Shown piece by piece: positions 33,875-44,359 of a stretch of DNA of 64,000 bases (position 1 is the stretch's first letter; each line of letters begins with the position of its first letter). This DNA comes from Argyresthia goedartella. Lineage: Eukaryota; Arthropoda; Insecta; Lepidoptera; Argyresthiidae. The stretch lies in NCBI GenBank assembly GCA_949825045.1, contig OX463829.1, positions 16,028,715 through 16,092,714 on the forward strand, read 5' to 3'. Position numbers and translations under genes: made by a program. The notes below the pieces were generated by a model. That model ran no database searches. It worked only from the letters and a program-made list of their open reading frames with translations, and had not been told where the DNA came from.

Positions 33875-34450
33875 AATTTTTTTATTGAATATAAATAAAC
33901 AAATTATCTTATTCAATGTCAAAATTCTACTTACTTATAACTACAAGTAATTTTTTTACATAAAAAAAAGACTACACATTTCGGAAGGTGGGCTTCGGGG
34001 TTAAGAATATACGAAAAGAAAATCCCCCATATCTTCATTTTAAAAAAATTACTTAACAACAGGTACTGGTTTCGGTCTAAGGAAATTCGCCGGCAAGTGA
34101 TAGACTTGATCCATCGCCCCTCGTCCAATTTCTGTGCGCAGAGATGGTATGGACCATGCAGATTTGTCATCCAAGTATTCCTTAATATTTAATATGACGT
34201 CCTTATCAGCTATTTTTAACATAGTTTTTGAACCTCTATTAAGGAAGAATCAATGATTCCTGTGGTATTCATGAATAATGTGCCTAGTTTACTTAGTCTA
34301 AATAATGGTAGTGCTAACCTATTTCTTATTTTAGTGTTAATTGTATGGCTATCACCTATAATTTGAAATCCTCCGAGCAAGGAACCATAAGCTGTTCTAC
34401 ATCCCGCTGGCGAGAACGGGGATGCTGCAGGAGGCACCGGTGATGAGGGC
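33875..34450 (-). pseudogene. Unidentified retroposed-looking coding remnant
   Basis: On the minus strand a frame from about 34437 (INTKIRNRLALPLFRLSKLG) is followed, after a shift near 34218, by KIADKDVILNIKEYLDDKSA and SLRTEIGRGAMDQVYHLPAN, ending with a stop at about 34053. About 170 bases later comes ATTCAATAAAAAAATT (33888-33873), a poly(A)-signal-like end. The protein is not recognised. It could be the C-terminus of a transposon protein or a processed pseudogene. Confidence 0.4.
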
Positions 34451-35154
34451 TCTCGCTCTCTTTAGTGATATATTATTTGACGGGATTCACAAGGGTCGCC
34501 ACTTATTGTCTGTGTTATAAATAAGATCTCTTTTATAAATATGTAAGCTGTTGCTTCTCTATCCTTAGATTTAATATCTGTTAGTAATAATAATAATAAT
34601 AATTATTTATTTTACCAAAAAATATTACAAACTCGCTTATAATAATAACTAACAAATTGTTGAGAAATTTATATGTAACAGGTGCGGAAAGGTCTTTTAA
34701 GTATACTGCCCCCTGCACTACTTTTTATAAACTGTGTTGCAGCAGGGCATGTTAACAATTAACAATTTACACAATTGCAGTACAGACGTGTAGGTACTAA
34801 CACTGAGGTTATCAAATAGTTTGTTTATTCTTAATTAAAGTTATAGTTAAAGATCTAAAGGAATTATAAATATTACCTAATATAAAATAGAAATTGAAAA
34901 TTAAAAATTGATATTAGCTTAGCTTTTTCAATACTGAGGTATGTATAATTGTGATTATACATGCACATATGCATGTTTATAAATGTTTATTGGATATAGT
35001 TTTTTATAATAGAATGTTTAAGTATATATATATACATGATTCGATATAATAATAAATAAAATAATAAATAATAATAATAATATATATGCTTACATTTATA
35101 ATATATTAAATTTGGCTAAAATAAATGAGTTATGATTTTATAGGTATATCATTT
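34451..35154. other. AT-rich 3' region of family D
   Basis: From 35154 down to about 34585 this reads as the 3' UTR of the minus-strand D element. It ends in a run of TAATAA units (34585-34605) on the plus strand. Bases 34451-34584 are unassigned. Confidence 0.5.
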
Positions 35155-36709
35155 TTAGGAGGTTATTTTTAAAAGATTCTCAGTTTGCTCATAGTTAAGT
35201 CCACTCAAGAAGTTGCCTAATATTTTCTTACAGTTATATTTCGTATTGTTTCTAATAGGGCAGGTAGCGCAAATTTTGTTATATATATATGGTCCTAAAA
35301 AGTGACAGAAGTGTTGAAAAAAACTTGTCTGGCATAGAGGGACTATATAAACATTATCCAATCTTCTTTGGGAGATCTGCTCCGGTGGAATGATGCTGTG
35401 TTGTCTTAGGAGAAGCGCGCTCAGATATAATTGTCGTATCGTTAGGACTTTAAATTCACGGTAGAGATCTTCAGTAGGATATCGGTAGGGTTTGAAAGTT
35501 GCAGTCTTTATGATTGCCCTCTGAGCTCTTTCAATCTTAATAAGGTTACTTTTATCGCTGCCCCCCCACGCAGTTATACCATAGGATGCTACAGATTGGC
35601 ACAGCGAGTAGTAAACCACCTTTATTGTATCAATATCCTTGATGTGTCGTAATTTTTTAAAGATACATATAAGTTTTGGTAGGCGTGCGCTCAGTGAACT
35701 TATTTGTGTTTTCCAGTTTAGGTTCTGGTCTATCATGACACCCAGGTATTTTACGTATGGAGTTTGCGTTAAGACGTAGCAATTGCAGCTGGGTAGCCTA
35801 GGGTCTCATGAGTGGGCCCGGAGTGAGAAGTGGTCTGGTTGGGTATTGTTTCTAATACTGAAGGTAAGAAACTTTGTCTTGTCTAGATTTAGTGTCAGTA
35901 TGTTAGAATTCAACCAATTAAGAACCTTACTTAATCCTTCCTCTGCCAACATTTTGGCATAATCCCACGTTTTTGCGTCAAATAATAATACGGTGTCATC
36001 TGCGAATGAAATTATTTTTCCCGAATTCAGTTTCATATCACATAGATCATTAATATAGATCAGGAATAAGGTTGGTCCAAGCACCGAGCCCTGGGGAACG
36101 CTGAAAGTAACGTTTACTTTGTTACTCTTGGCATCACCTATACGTACTGTCTGAAACCTGTTAGACATGTAGTCTTGCACACTCAAGCTTACTCATTAGT
36201 ATGGGGATGGAGACAGTGTCAAATGCCTTAGCAAGATCTAGGAATATTCCCACACATTTGGAATGAGTATCTAGTACATGTCCTACGTGTGAAACAAGAT
36301 CCTCTATGGCATCTGCAGTAGATAGTTTTGCTCTGAAGCCATATTGATTTTTCGAAAAATAATTTTGTGCATTAAGGTAGTTTATTAGTCTAATGTTGAT
36401 AACTTTTTCTAGTATTTTAGATAATGTAGGGAGGATCGAGATAGGTCGGTAATTATTAACACTACCTTCATCCCCAGACTTATGTATAGGTATTATGGTT
36501 GATTCTTTTAACGAGTTCGGGAAAACACCAGTAGTTAGGCAGAGATTGCATAAACGAGAAATTGGTTTTGTGATTATATCCACCGCTAGTTTGACAAATA
36601 CTGAGGATATACTATCCCAACCAGCAGAAGATGTGCTTTTTAAAGCCATGATAATCTTTCTTATCTCTTGTTCATATGTTGGTAAGAGTGTGAGAGATTG
36701 AAGTGGACA
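35155..36709 (-). pseudogene. Family D ORF2, reverse transcriptase half
   Basis: In order on the minus strand: thumb-side entry LPTYEQEIRKIIMALKSTSS, NNYRPISILPTLSKILEKVI, NQYGFRAKLSTADAI, and GIFLDLAKAFDTVSIPIL (motif A with catalytic D, about 36240). After a short deletion near 36170 come FSVPQGSVLGPTLFLIYINDL (motif B) and IISFADDTVLLFDA (catalytic FADD, about 36000), then LNLDKTKFLTFS. A TGA at 35806-35808 interrupts the frame before KYLGVMIDQNLNWKTQI and the C-terminal region. It is related to the fragments at 1-774 and 4085-4488. Confidence 0.9.
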
Positions 36710-36711
36710 AT

Positions 36712-36835
36712 AAGGAAGTGTCCAAGAGCACAAAAACTAAATTTTATAATTTTAATTATAAGATTATAGCATTACATTAAATATGCTGAAAGAATTTTTT
36801 CAATATCTTGAAAAATGACGAAGTTATGATTGTTT
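36712..36835 (+). repeat. Left terminal inverted repeat of the ISL2EU-like element
   Basis: AAGGAAGTGTCCAA is the perfect outer 14 bases. The CTGAAAGAATTTTTTCAA and AATGACGAAGTTATGATT blocks match the right end. About 50 bases between the blocks are poorly matched. Confidence 0.85.
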
Positions 36836-36883
36836 TTATTTAACGCATACAAAATCAAAAATCCGCGCCGCATGTTCCGTGTG

Positions 36884-36891
36884 TGACGTCA
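36884..36891. promoter_or_regulatory. TGACGTCA (CRE-type) palindrome, left
   Basis: A perfect CREB/ATF-type octamer in a GC-rich stretch, 163 bases upstream of the YqaJ gene ATG. A mirror copy in the same local context (GTGTGACGTCAC then GCTCTCG) lies at 41859-41866 upstream of the transposase gene. I infer a shared promoter element. Confidence 0.5.
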
Positions 36892-37053
36892 CCGCTCTCG
36901 AGGTCAGCGGCGCGACGCGCGGCGCGCGCGGGTGTCCGGCCGCGGCGTATGAAATGGATATTATGCACACAAATGCACTTTGACCCGCAATCTCAAACGA
37001 GGCGTTTGTGTTCCGTGCTCTCAGTAGATAATACGAGTTTTAGGTTTTTGACG

Positions 37054-39364
37054 ATGGAGAGTGGATTTAGTCGTGGACAGTCGGTTAATTTACCTAAAAT
37101 CGACATGTCAATGGTATTTGATTTTTTATCCAACAATCCTTTGTTTACAAGTGCAGAGATCAGAGGCGTCAAGCTTTCAAGGTATGTACTAAGTGACAAT
37201 ATGTGGTACTGGTAGCTTAGCTAGGTACACACAATACAAAAAGAACACCAACTAACATGTTATCGTACACATATTACAGTAAGTAGGTACTTATACACCA
37301 CACATACACATACGTAGTTACTTCTCCTCAGTTCGAGGTGGTTTTAATCGTTTTTATTACTTAATTCAGTACAATCTATTTTGCAATTAGTTTAGTAGAT
37401 AGTAGTATACCTAATATAAAAATAAGACCTCGTAACAGAAGTTGATATAAACGCATTAATAAGTTTTCCCTTCGCCCGGGCGCGCTTGTAGGTTGTAGGT
37501 ATTTTAACAGCCGGTGACTTATATTCTCACACTGAGCGCTTTGCCTGCGAGATCGTGATTGCAGTACCTATGTTTGAACTAGGTACCTTAGCATGCATGT
37601 TTTACTATCATACAAACCGAGGACCTGGCTCCTAGATGATAGGTATTTATCGCCCTTGTTCTACCCAACACCGCGTAGCGCGAGAAAGTGTACACGACCG
37701 TAGAGCTTGACTAAACAAGACTGTCGATATCGATACTTTTATTGTTTTACTAATCTGTTTACTAAGTAGTGATACGGTTGTAGAACTTGATCAAACAAGA
37801 ATATCGATATCGATACTTTAAGGATAATATTATCTATTACAATAACTGTTTATGTTCTCGTACAATAATGATTCAACACATTTTCTCATACCATACGAAT
37901 ATTATAAATACAAGAGTATTTAAGCCTATCTATCTGCCTGTTAGTTAGTTAAGGACGGTTTTTACCGTCGTATAGTATTTTTCCGGGACCTATGTTATAA
38001 ATATCGTAAATTCTATTACACGTCGTAAAATATAAAATGAAGTACTTTAATGACCTTAATTCAACCCTTTGCAGATCTGCCCGAGAAAGCTACGGCGATG
38101 ACGCGATAGGCTATGTGCAGGTGAAAAGGGAAGATAAATTGTGTATAGTCAAAGCCAGAATCACTCCGGAGCATAAAGTTAGGAGTAAGCCGTATAGCTG
38201 CACATTCGTTTGCAACGAAGACACGCAACAAATTGAAAGTGTACGTTGCGAAGACTGTGCAGCCAGCGAGGGAGGTTGCAAACACGCCATTGCGTTAGTT
38301 ATGTGGCTAAATAGGCGTTATGAATAACCTCCCTGCACAGCCGTGAAGTGTTACTGGGCAAAAGCCAAGCTTTCGCGTGTGGGGAGTGATCTAAAATTCA
38401 TTAAAACAGCCGATTTGGTTGCGCCTACGGCAACTTCGAAAAAAACTAAAACACCGCAGGCAAATTTGCCTCCTAGTGATGGGTCTTTTTTTAAAGAAGT
38501 AATCGAAAACTCAAACAAATTTAATCTAAATTCAATGCTAATGCTGTACAATAAACCTAATGATGGGCCAACCCTGTCCATCCATTCGATGGCATGTCAT
38601 TACAAACGCCAGGTTCAGGAACCGAATGCGGACGGTTTCATACAATTTTGCAAGGACCATATGCAGAACATTGATATAAAAATAGTTTCACAAGATACGA
38701 TGAACCAATCTGAATCTAAAATGTGGTTTAAACTGCGATACGGCCGCATTACTGCCTCAAAGCTGCACGAACTCGCACGATGTGGCAAAGATAATGGAGT
38801 GTTAGTGGAGCATGTGTTAGGAGCATATTCTTTTAAAGATACGAAAGCTATTATTAGAGGTACTTATGTATTTATTTTTCATTAAATTTTATACTTTAGA
38901 AACTATTTAGCCGTTTGCACCTTTCTATTATGTTAAATATTAATGTTTTGTTCGTCTTTTCAGGAAAAACTTTGGAGCCAAAAGTTCGACAAGTAGTCGC
39001 TGCGAAACAAAATCTTTCAATTAAAGAAAGTGGGCTACTCCTCAATAAGGATTTTCCCATTTTTGGTGCATCACCGGACGGAATTTCAGAAGAATTCGTT
39101 GTAGAAATAAAATGCCCATTCAGCAAAAAAAACATTAAAAACTATGTACAAGATGGACAGATCACAAACAAGTATAAGGCGCAAATTCACCTCCAAATGT
39201 TATTTGCAGAAAAGAAAAAGGGGTTGTTTTGTATTGCTCATGAGGATTTTGAAACATCTAACAATGTGGATATCTATGTCGTGGATTACGATATGCAATT
39301 TTGCAGTGAATTAATGGATAAAAGTCTTGCATTTTGGAAAAAAGTGTATTCAAAAAACTTTTAA
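37054..39364 (+). pseudogene. SWIM-finger YqaJ-type nuclease gene of the transposon
   Basis: Three exons: 37054-37181, 38075-38859 and 38964-39364, with GT/AG borders and matching phases (2, then 1), giving 437 codons. Exon 1 starts MESGFSRGQSVNLPKID. Exon 2 has RCEDCAASEGGCKHAIALVM (SWIM-like C-C-C-H). Exon 3 has the YqaJ/lambda-exonuclease core: GASPDGI (catalytic D), VEIKCP (E-x-K), then YKAQIHLQM. Such recombinase-like nucleases accompany the transposase in ISL2EU-type elements; their role in transposition is unknown to me. A single TAA at 38325-38327 (after RRYE) interrupts an otherwise intact frame that resumes PPCTAVKCYW. Confidence 0.85.
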
Positions 39365-40140
39365 TGCTATAAAGTTTACAATATAAAAACTAAGTTTCTA
39401 ATAATAAAATTATTGTTTTATTAGAAGACTCTGCAAGTTGACTAACCCACAGCCTATAGATACAATATCATCAAAATAAGGCAACATTTTTACATATACA
39501 CATGCATGTGGTGCAAGCATTTTAAAATCTCGCAACCTTCCTATTGTTCTTTCAACATGGATTCGAACAGCAGCAATCCTTTTTGTATCTATGACGTCTG
39601 CTTTGTCACAAACAGTACCAGATTTGACGCTTGGTGGTCTGACAAGGCTACATCCATTTTTCAACTATAGGGGCGATATGCTTAAATCCCCTGTCTGCCA
39701 AAATAGTTGACCCTTTGGGTATATTATCGATTAACTTACAATCTTCGAATAATGTAGCATCGTCCACTCTTCCACCGTAACCACCAGATATGAAATTAAT
39801 AAATCCGTTCGGTGTTACTGAAATAAGATATTTCAACGTGTTGCATCCCTTATAATTAGACCATGTTAAAGACTGGTGGACCGCATTACTTGGTTGTTGA
39901 ATTCGAATTTCAAAACAATCGATAATGCTTTGTGTTTTAGAGAAACGAGTTCGGAATGCCAAAGGTAAATAAATTTTCTTCTATAGCTGATTTTTCGGGA
40001 AAATATATCAACTCTCTCATAAAATGTGCTAATGGTGTCAAAGTTTTTCTAACAATCTTGGCGATTGCAGTCTTCTGCAGCCCAAAATCTATTGCCAATC
40101 GAGAATATGAGTGATTCAATCTAATTTTTTTTAGAGCTAT

Positions 40141-40296
40141 TAGGATGTCCACCTGAGGCCGTTTTACATTATTAACTAGACTCTCTATTAAAAAGTAAGT
40201 TTCTTGAGAAAGCCCCATTAGGATGTCCACCTGAGGCCGTTTTACATTATTAACTAGACTCTCTATTAAAAAGTAAGTTTCTTGAGAAAGCCCCAA
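40141..40296 (-). repeat. 78-bp in-frame tandem duplication in the transposase
   Basis: Two apparently identical 78-bp units (40141-40218, 40219-40296) encode a doubled 26-residue stretch beginning GLSQETYFLIESLV. The copies look identical by eye, so the event is recent. It lies before the helix-turn-helix-like segment. Confidence 0.95.
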
Positions 40297-41109
40297 ATAT
40301 AGCTGCGAGTTAATTTTAATCTTATCGACCGTATTATCAGCATAATTTTCCACTAATTCATCACACGACATTCCACTGAAAGAAATCGACAGACTAACAA
40401 CATCTAAAGGAGCTTCTGTAGTGTCCTCTCTAATGTCATCGCATTGAAGTATTTTCTTTTCCGTATGTGTTTTGTTTTTCTGTCTGAATTTAGTTTGACA
40501 ACTTTTATCTTTTTTGTCTTTTATTTTTACCTGAATGCCCTTGTTTTTTGTTTTTATTTCAACACTGGATTCCATTTCCACATCAAAACAATCCATTGGT
40601 ATAGGATCTTCAAAGTCTGGGATTTCCTCATTGTTGTGAACGCATTCAGCAAATTCAATGGGTTGTTGGGCAACAGAGGCTGGAACATCCTTTGTAAGGA
40701 CTTTTTCATAATACTCTGCCCGACGACGCTTTTCAACAGCAGACCGTTCTTGCGTATTTTTTTTGCTACTTTGGCAAGCAAACTTGTGAGGTAAAACATG
40801 CTTTTTCAGAAACAGTATGCCACCCATAAGTCGATGCCTCATAAAATTTTCAGTATCCGTCTCGACCTAAAAATCAAATAAATTCTGTTATGTATTTAAA
40901 ACTAGATGATATTACTTCCATGCTGGACTTGGAGCGATAGAAAAACATTGAATGTACCAGCTGCATCTCCTCCCGGGCTTGCTGTAAAAATCAGCAAAGG
41001 AATTCGAGGATTTCCGTATTGTAACGAAGCCGATGGGCTGATAGCCTTTCACTATAGCAATACTAATACTAACTTTGAAAATAATATTTTTCATTAAGGT
41101 TAACGTAAA

Positions 41110-41315
41110 CGTGATAAGAAACAAATTCAAAATTACAGATTATCCAAAATTATTCATATAGTAAAATTAAAATATCGATAACTTTTTTCCCATCTCTAAA
41201 TGTAACAGATGTAAACGTGATTGGCAGCAAATAAATGCAAAATTACAGATTTCCCAATATATTAATGCAATAAAACCAATATATCGATAATTTTTTTCCC
41301 ATCTCTAGTTCAGAG
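41110..41315. repeat. Diverged tandem repeat in the transposase intron
   Basis: Two units of roughly 110 bases share AAATTACAGAT(T/A), TATCGATAA and TTTTTTCCCATCTCTA. Confidence 0.7.
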
Positions 41316-41369
41316 TAGCAAGTGTGACAGATTTTATCAAAATTATTCATTAACCTACGAAACCCAAAT

Positions 41370-41560
41370 TAAATTATCATCATCATCATCATTTCAGCCT
41401 GTTAACGTCCACTGCTGAACATAGGCCTCTCCAATCGCACTCCAGCGCGACCGGTCCATAGCCACCTGCATCCAACGAGACCCAGCGATCCTCACCAGGT
41501 CGTCGGTCGATCTCGTAGGTGGCCGTCCCACACTGCGCTTGCCAGTACGTGTTCTCAATT
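41370..41560 (-). repeat. Moth SINE/retroposon tail piece
   Basis: TCATCATCATTTCAGCCTGT, CCACTGCTGAACATAGGCC, GCCACCTGCATCCAACGAGA and AGGTCGTCGGTCGATC follow the order of a very common moth retroposon. A short TCA repeat sits at the plus-strand start, as expected for a 3' tail on the minus strand. Confidence 0.6.
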
Positions 41561-41858
41561 CGAGGACAAATTAAATACTTACATAGAAATGATCTTCGCA
41601 ACAATATCGTACTGATTTATCCGATAAAGTTTCTTTCCTCTTCATTACTTTGCACCACTTATCTCTTATCTTCTTTTCCTTTGGCACATAGAAAAAATGT
41701 TTCCCGGGAGTAGTAAAGGTTGTGTTTGTACACATAGGCAAGATGCAGTATTTATAATGTATTTTTTTAGTTTCCATATTGATAGCAAGTACCAACGAAA
41801 CCAACTGACTGACGCCGCCGTGCGGCCGGGCTTCCGCTCGGGGGCGGGGCGAGAGCTG

Positions 41859-41866
41859 TGACGTCA
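41859..41866. promoter_or_regulatory. TGACGTCA (CRE-type) palindrome, right
   Basis: A perfect octamer in GC-rich sequence 82 bases upstream of the transposase ATG (41777, minus strand), mirroring the site at 36884-36891. Confidence 0.5.
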
Positions 41867-41904
41867 CACGCGTGTCAAACGGCCGCGCGCTTTGTAGTTT
41901 GCAA

Positions 41905-42029
41905 ACGGAGGAGAAAAAAAATCATAACTTCGTCATTTATGAAGCGATTTTAAAAATTCTTTCAGTGGGTTTTATAGAAAGCTTGGTTTTATTGTTTAAA
42001 AATAAATTTAAAGATTTGGACACTTCCTT
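41905..42029 (-). repeat. Right terminal inverted repeat of the ISL2EU-like element
   Basis: Reverse complement begins AAGGAAGTGTCCAAAT and contains CTGAAAGAATTTTTAAAA and AATGACGAAGTTATGATT, matching 36712-36835. Confidence 0.85.
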
Positions 42030-42031
42030 AT

Positions 42032-43392
42032 TATTACTTTTGAATTCTCTGGCAAGATCATCCTCCGCCCGGTCTCCCTTTCGGAGTATTTCATTAGCCA
42101 ATGTTCGACCAACGTTCGCGAAAAAGTTATTGACGTTGTCCACTGATTCCTGAGGGTTTGGTTTAGCTCTGAGTAGTTCTCTTGGTTCTTTATTATTTTT
42201 ATTTAAATAACATATTTGCCGTATTACTTTCCATGTGTTTTTTGTGTTGTTTTTGTTTATTTCAGACTGTTCATAAGACGTTTTGAGCTTATGGAGTAGA
42301 GTAGTGCAAAAATTCCTGTATCTCTTATATATTGTTTTTAGATTTAGGTCATTGGGTTTTTTTCTTGTTTTACTGTGTAGTCTGTCTCTAAACCGAATAC
42401 ATCTTAATAAGCCCGGCGAAATCCATGGTTTGATGTTTGCTTTTCTGTTTGTTAATTTGTATGTAGTAGTAAATTTTTGTAGTAGGTATATCAGAGACCT
42501 TTGATAAGAACATTGAAGTAGTAATATTGGGATCATTACTATTGAGATATTCATCCCAATCTATTTGTTTTAATTCATGTAGAGCTCTTAGGTAGTCAGT
42601 TTTAGTGACATGTTTTGGTCCAGTGGCTAATTTACCTTTTTTTATATTTACCGAGAGAATTACACAGTCGTGATCAGTCACAGTACTTTTACAAACGAGC
42701 GTTGTACATTTGGTATTCGGTTTCGTAAAGCAATGATCAAGGCAGGTTTCTCTATGAGTAGGAAACAAATAAGCCGGTAATAAGCCTTGCATTGATAATT
42801 GGTTTAGGTAGGGACCTGATTTAGGGTCTTTATTCTCTTCCCTTATGTCAATATTGATGTCACCCAGAATAAAGATTTGTTTTATCGACTTTAAACCCAA
42901 TATCACGGTATCTAACGATAACTGGAAGTTCTCTATGTTATTAATCGAAGGAGTTCTGTAAATGCAGACAAATGCTAGTTCCTTGCCAATTTCAATGACC
43001 AGGCAGTCGGCATCGTTCATTGTAGGCTCATAGGTTTTGGCTTGCACAGTATCACGAACATAAACTACCACTCCACTGTTTTGGTTAATGTGATTTTTGG
43101 TAGAGTAAGATGTACAATTTTGTATAGATGGCAACACGCTAAGATGGGATAACCAGCATTCCGTGAAAACTATGATTTCATATTTGATAGTTATTCTTGT
43201 AAGTAAGACCTGAAAGTCATCAAAATTACGATTTATGCTACGAATATTTTGCATAACAATAGTTAGAGCATTTTTGTTATGTTTAGTTAGAATGGTTTTA
43301 CATTGCTCAGGCGTATCAACCAGAAAAGAGTCACCAACCTTAGTGTCGATTGGTTTTACTGTAATGTCACAAGCATGTAGGTATGTTTATAA
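42032..43392 (-). pseudogene. Family D ORF2, endonuclease and linker half
   Basis: Open from a stop near 43392 (5' truncation) through NIRSINRNFDDF and VFTECWLS (catalytic E, about 43165). VCIYRTP, FILGDINIDIREEN (GD-N motif, about 42850) and VTDHDCVILSV (D-H motif, about 42680) follow. The pattern is the apurinic/apyrimidinic-like endonuclease of jockey/CR1-type elements. A frameshift lies near 42480-42505. The linker then shows KPWISPGLLRCIRFRDRL and NNFFANVGRTLANEI. It ends at REFKSN at the transposon border and resumes at 36709. Confidence 0.9.
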
Positions 43393-43394
43393 TA

Positions 43395-44359
43395 AATAAA
43401 AATAAAGAAATGTTCTGTTTACTGAGTTCACCGATGAACGAACAAAACAAATTGGCGATAAACAAATAATACCTATAATTTATGAAAATTTGGTTCATCA
43501 TATAGAGCCTGCTGACTGATAGAGAGAAAGACGAACAGGCCTAGTAAAAGAATCCCGTCTGGCACCCTGAGACTGGGTGTAAGGAACCTTAAAAATACAG
43601 TCATTTTCGCAAAATAACTCTAATAACATTATTAAACGACACTCAGGATAAATTAAACTTGAATTCAGACATGTTTTATGAGTCTGCGTAAAAAATATAT
43701 ATGTCCGTCCACATTTAACAATTTAACATCTGTGACACACCGCTAGGGATTGCAAAGCCGGAGCCAGTTTGAATGACGAATTTGAAGTTTGGATATTTCT
43801 GGAAAACGGATAATCTGAATTGAAACAATTGATAGACTTATATCCGCGTGGGATGTTTGCCATTGGTAAATCAAAGTATCCCGCACTCATAAAATAGTAT
43901 GCTGCGCACGAAACGTCATCGGAATAATTTTTTGCTAATCTACCCATATTAAACTACTAAAAAACTGAAGGTAGTTGGGGCGGATCGGAAAAATTTAAAT
44001 CCTATAACGGAAAAGTGGCGTTAGCTAACCGGTGCCGGTGAGGGGTTAATGTATGTTAATATGGGTAGATTAAACAATCGGGCTTGTCGCCAACTTAAGT
44101 GTCCTTCTTGTAATTTTTCTGTGGCCTTCGGGATATTTACTCTAAAACAGAAAATTGTACGAAAATATGTTCCAAATAAAACCAGACTATAGTTGAGAGC
44201 AAAATATGGAAATTCAGCAAAACAAAAACTTTGTTTAGAAAAAGTCGTACCAGAATACGGGGCTCTACTAACTTACCATTCAGCATTTCAAACCGTAATT
44301 CACCAGTCCTACTCCAAGTTTTATTTGAGATGCAAAGTTTGCAGTTTTTGTTTGATTTT
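43395..44359. other. No recognisable gene
   Basis: Contains a short inverted pair (AATCTACCCATATTAA at 43937 and TTAATATGGGTAGATTAA at 44057) spaced about 110 bases, possibly MITE ends. Otherwise unassigned. Confidence 0.4.

Larger units (their letters stand above)
39410..41777 (-). pseudogene. THAP-DDE transposase gene (Harbinger/ISL2EU type)
   Basis: Exon 1 (41777-41583) starts METKKIHYKYCILPMC and encodes a THAP zinc finger (C-x4-C, FFYVPKEKKIRDKWCKVM, CCEDHF) ending at a GTAAGT donor. Exon 2 (40866-39410) completes it (VETDTENFMRHRLMG), then has a Lys/Glu-rich linker, a helix-turn-helix-like region (LNHSYSRLAIDFGLQKTAIA) and a DDE_Tnp_4 catalytic domain. That domain shows IIDCFEI (first D), ILADRGF (second D) and VERTIGRLRDFK (E). 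Frame breaks lie near 39955-39972 and at the T5 run 39657-39661. A 78-bp in-frame duplication lies at 40141-40296. The intron (40867-41582) holds diverged repeats and a retroposon tail. Confidence 0.85.
36710..42031. mobile_element. ISL2EU-like (PIF/Harbinger-related) DNA transposon
   Basis: The element proper is 36712-42029 (5318 bp), flanked by AT at 36710-36711 and 42030-42031. Both ends start AAGGAAGTGTCCAA. Inverted similarity extends inward through CTGAAAGAATTTTT and ATGACGAAGTTATGATT (to about 120 bases) and further to a GTGTGACGTCAC promoter block. It encodes two convergent genes: a THAP-DDE transposase on the minus strand and a SWIM/YqaJ nuclease on the plus strand, separated by 45 bases. 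That pair, with a 2-bp AT duplication, is what I know of the ISL2EU group. The call is by architecture, without a search. Confidence 0.8.
34585..43392 (-). mobile_element. Non-LTR family D, split by a DNA transposon
   Basis: The minus strand carries endonuclease (43392 to about 42570), linker (to 42032), RT and C-terminus (36709-35155) and an AT-rich 3' UTR ending near 34585 in ATTATT repeats. The copy is 5' truncated near 43392. A 5318-bp transposon (36712-42029) interrupts it. Removing that transposon with one AT duplication puts the two sides in the same reading frame. Other damage: a frameshift near 42480-42505, a small deletion and shift at 36161-36186 and an in-frame TGA at 35806-35808. 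Confidence 0.8.

Noticed and set aside
36883..37053. Upstream extension of the YqaJ ORF (MTSPLSRSAARR...)
   Set aside because: Arg-rich translation of the GC-rich promoter and inverted-repeat area. The conserved protein start is the ATG at 37054.
40444..40794. 116-codon Phe-rich plus-strand ORF
   Set aside because: Antisense of the Lys-rich linker of the ISL2EU-like transposase.
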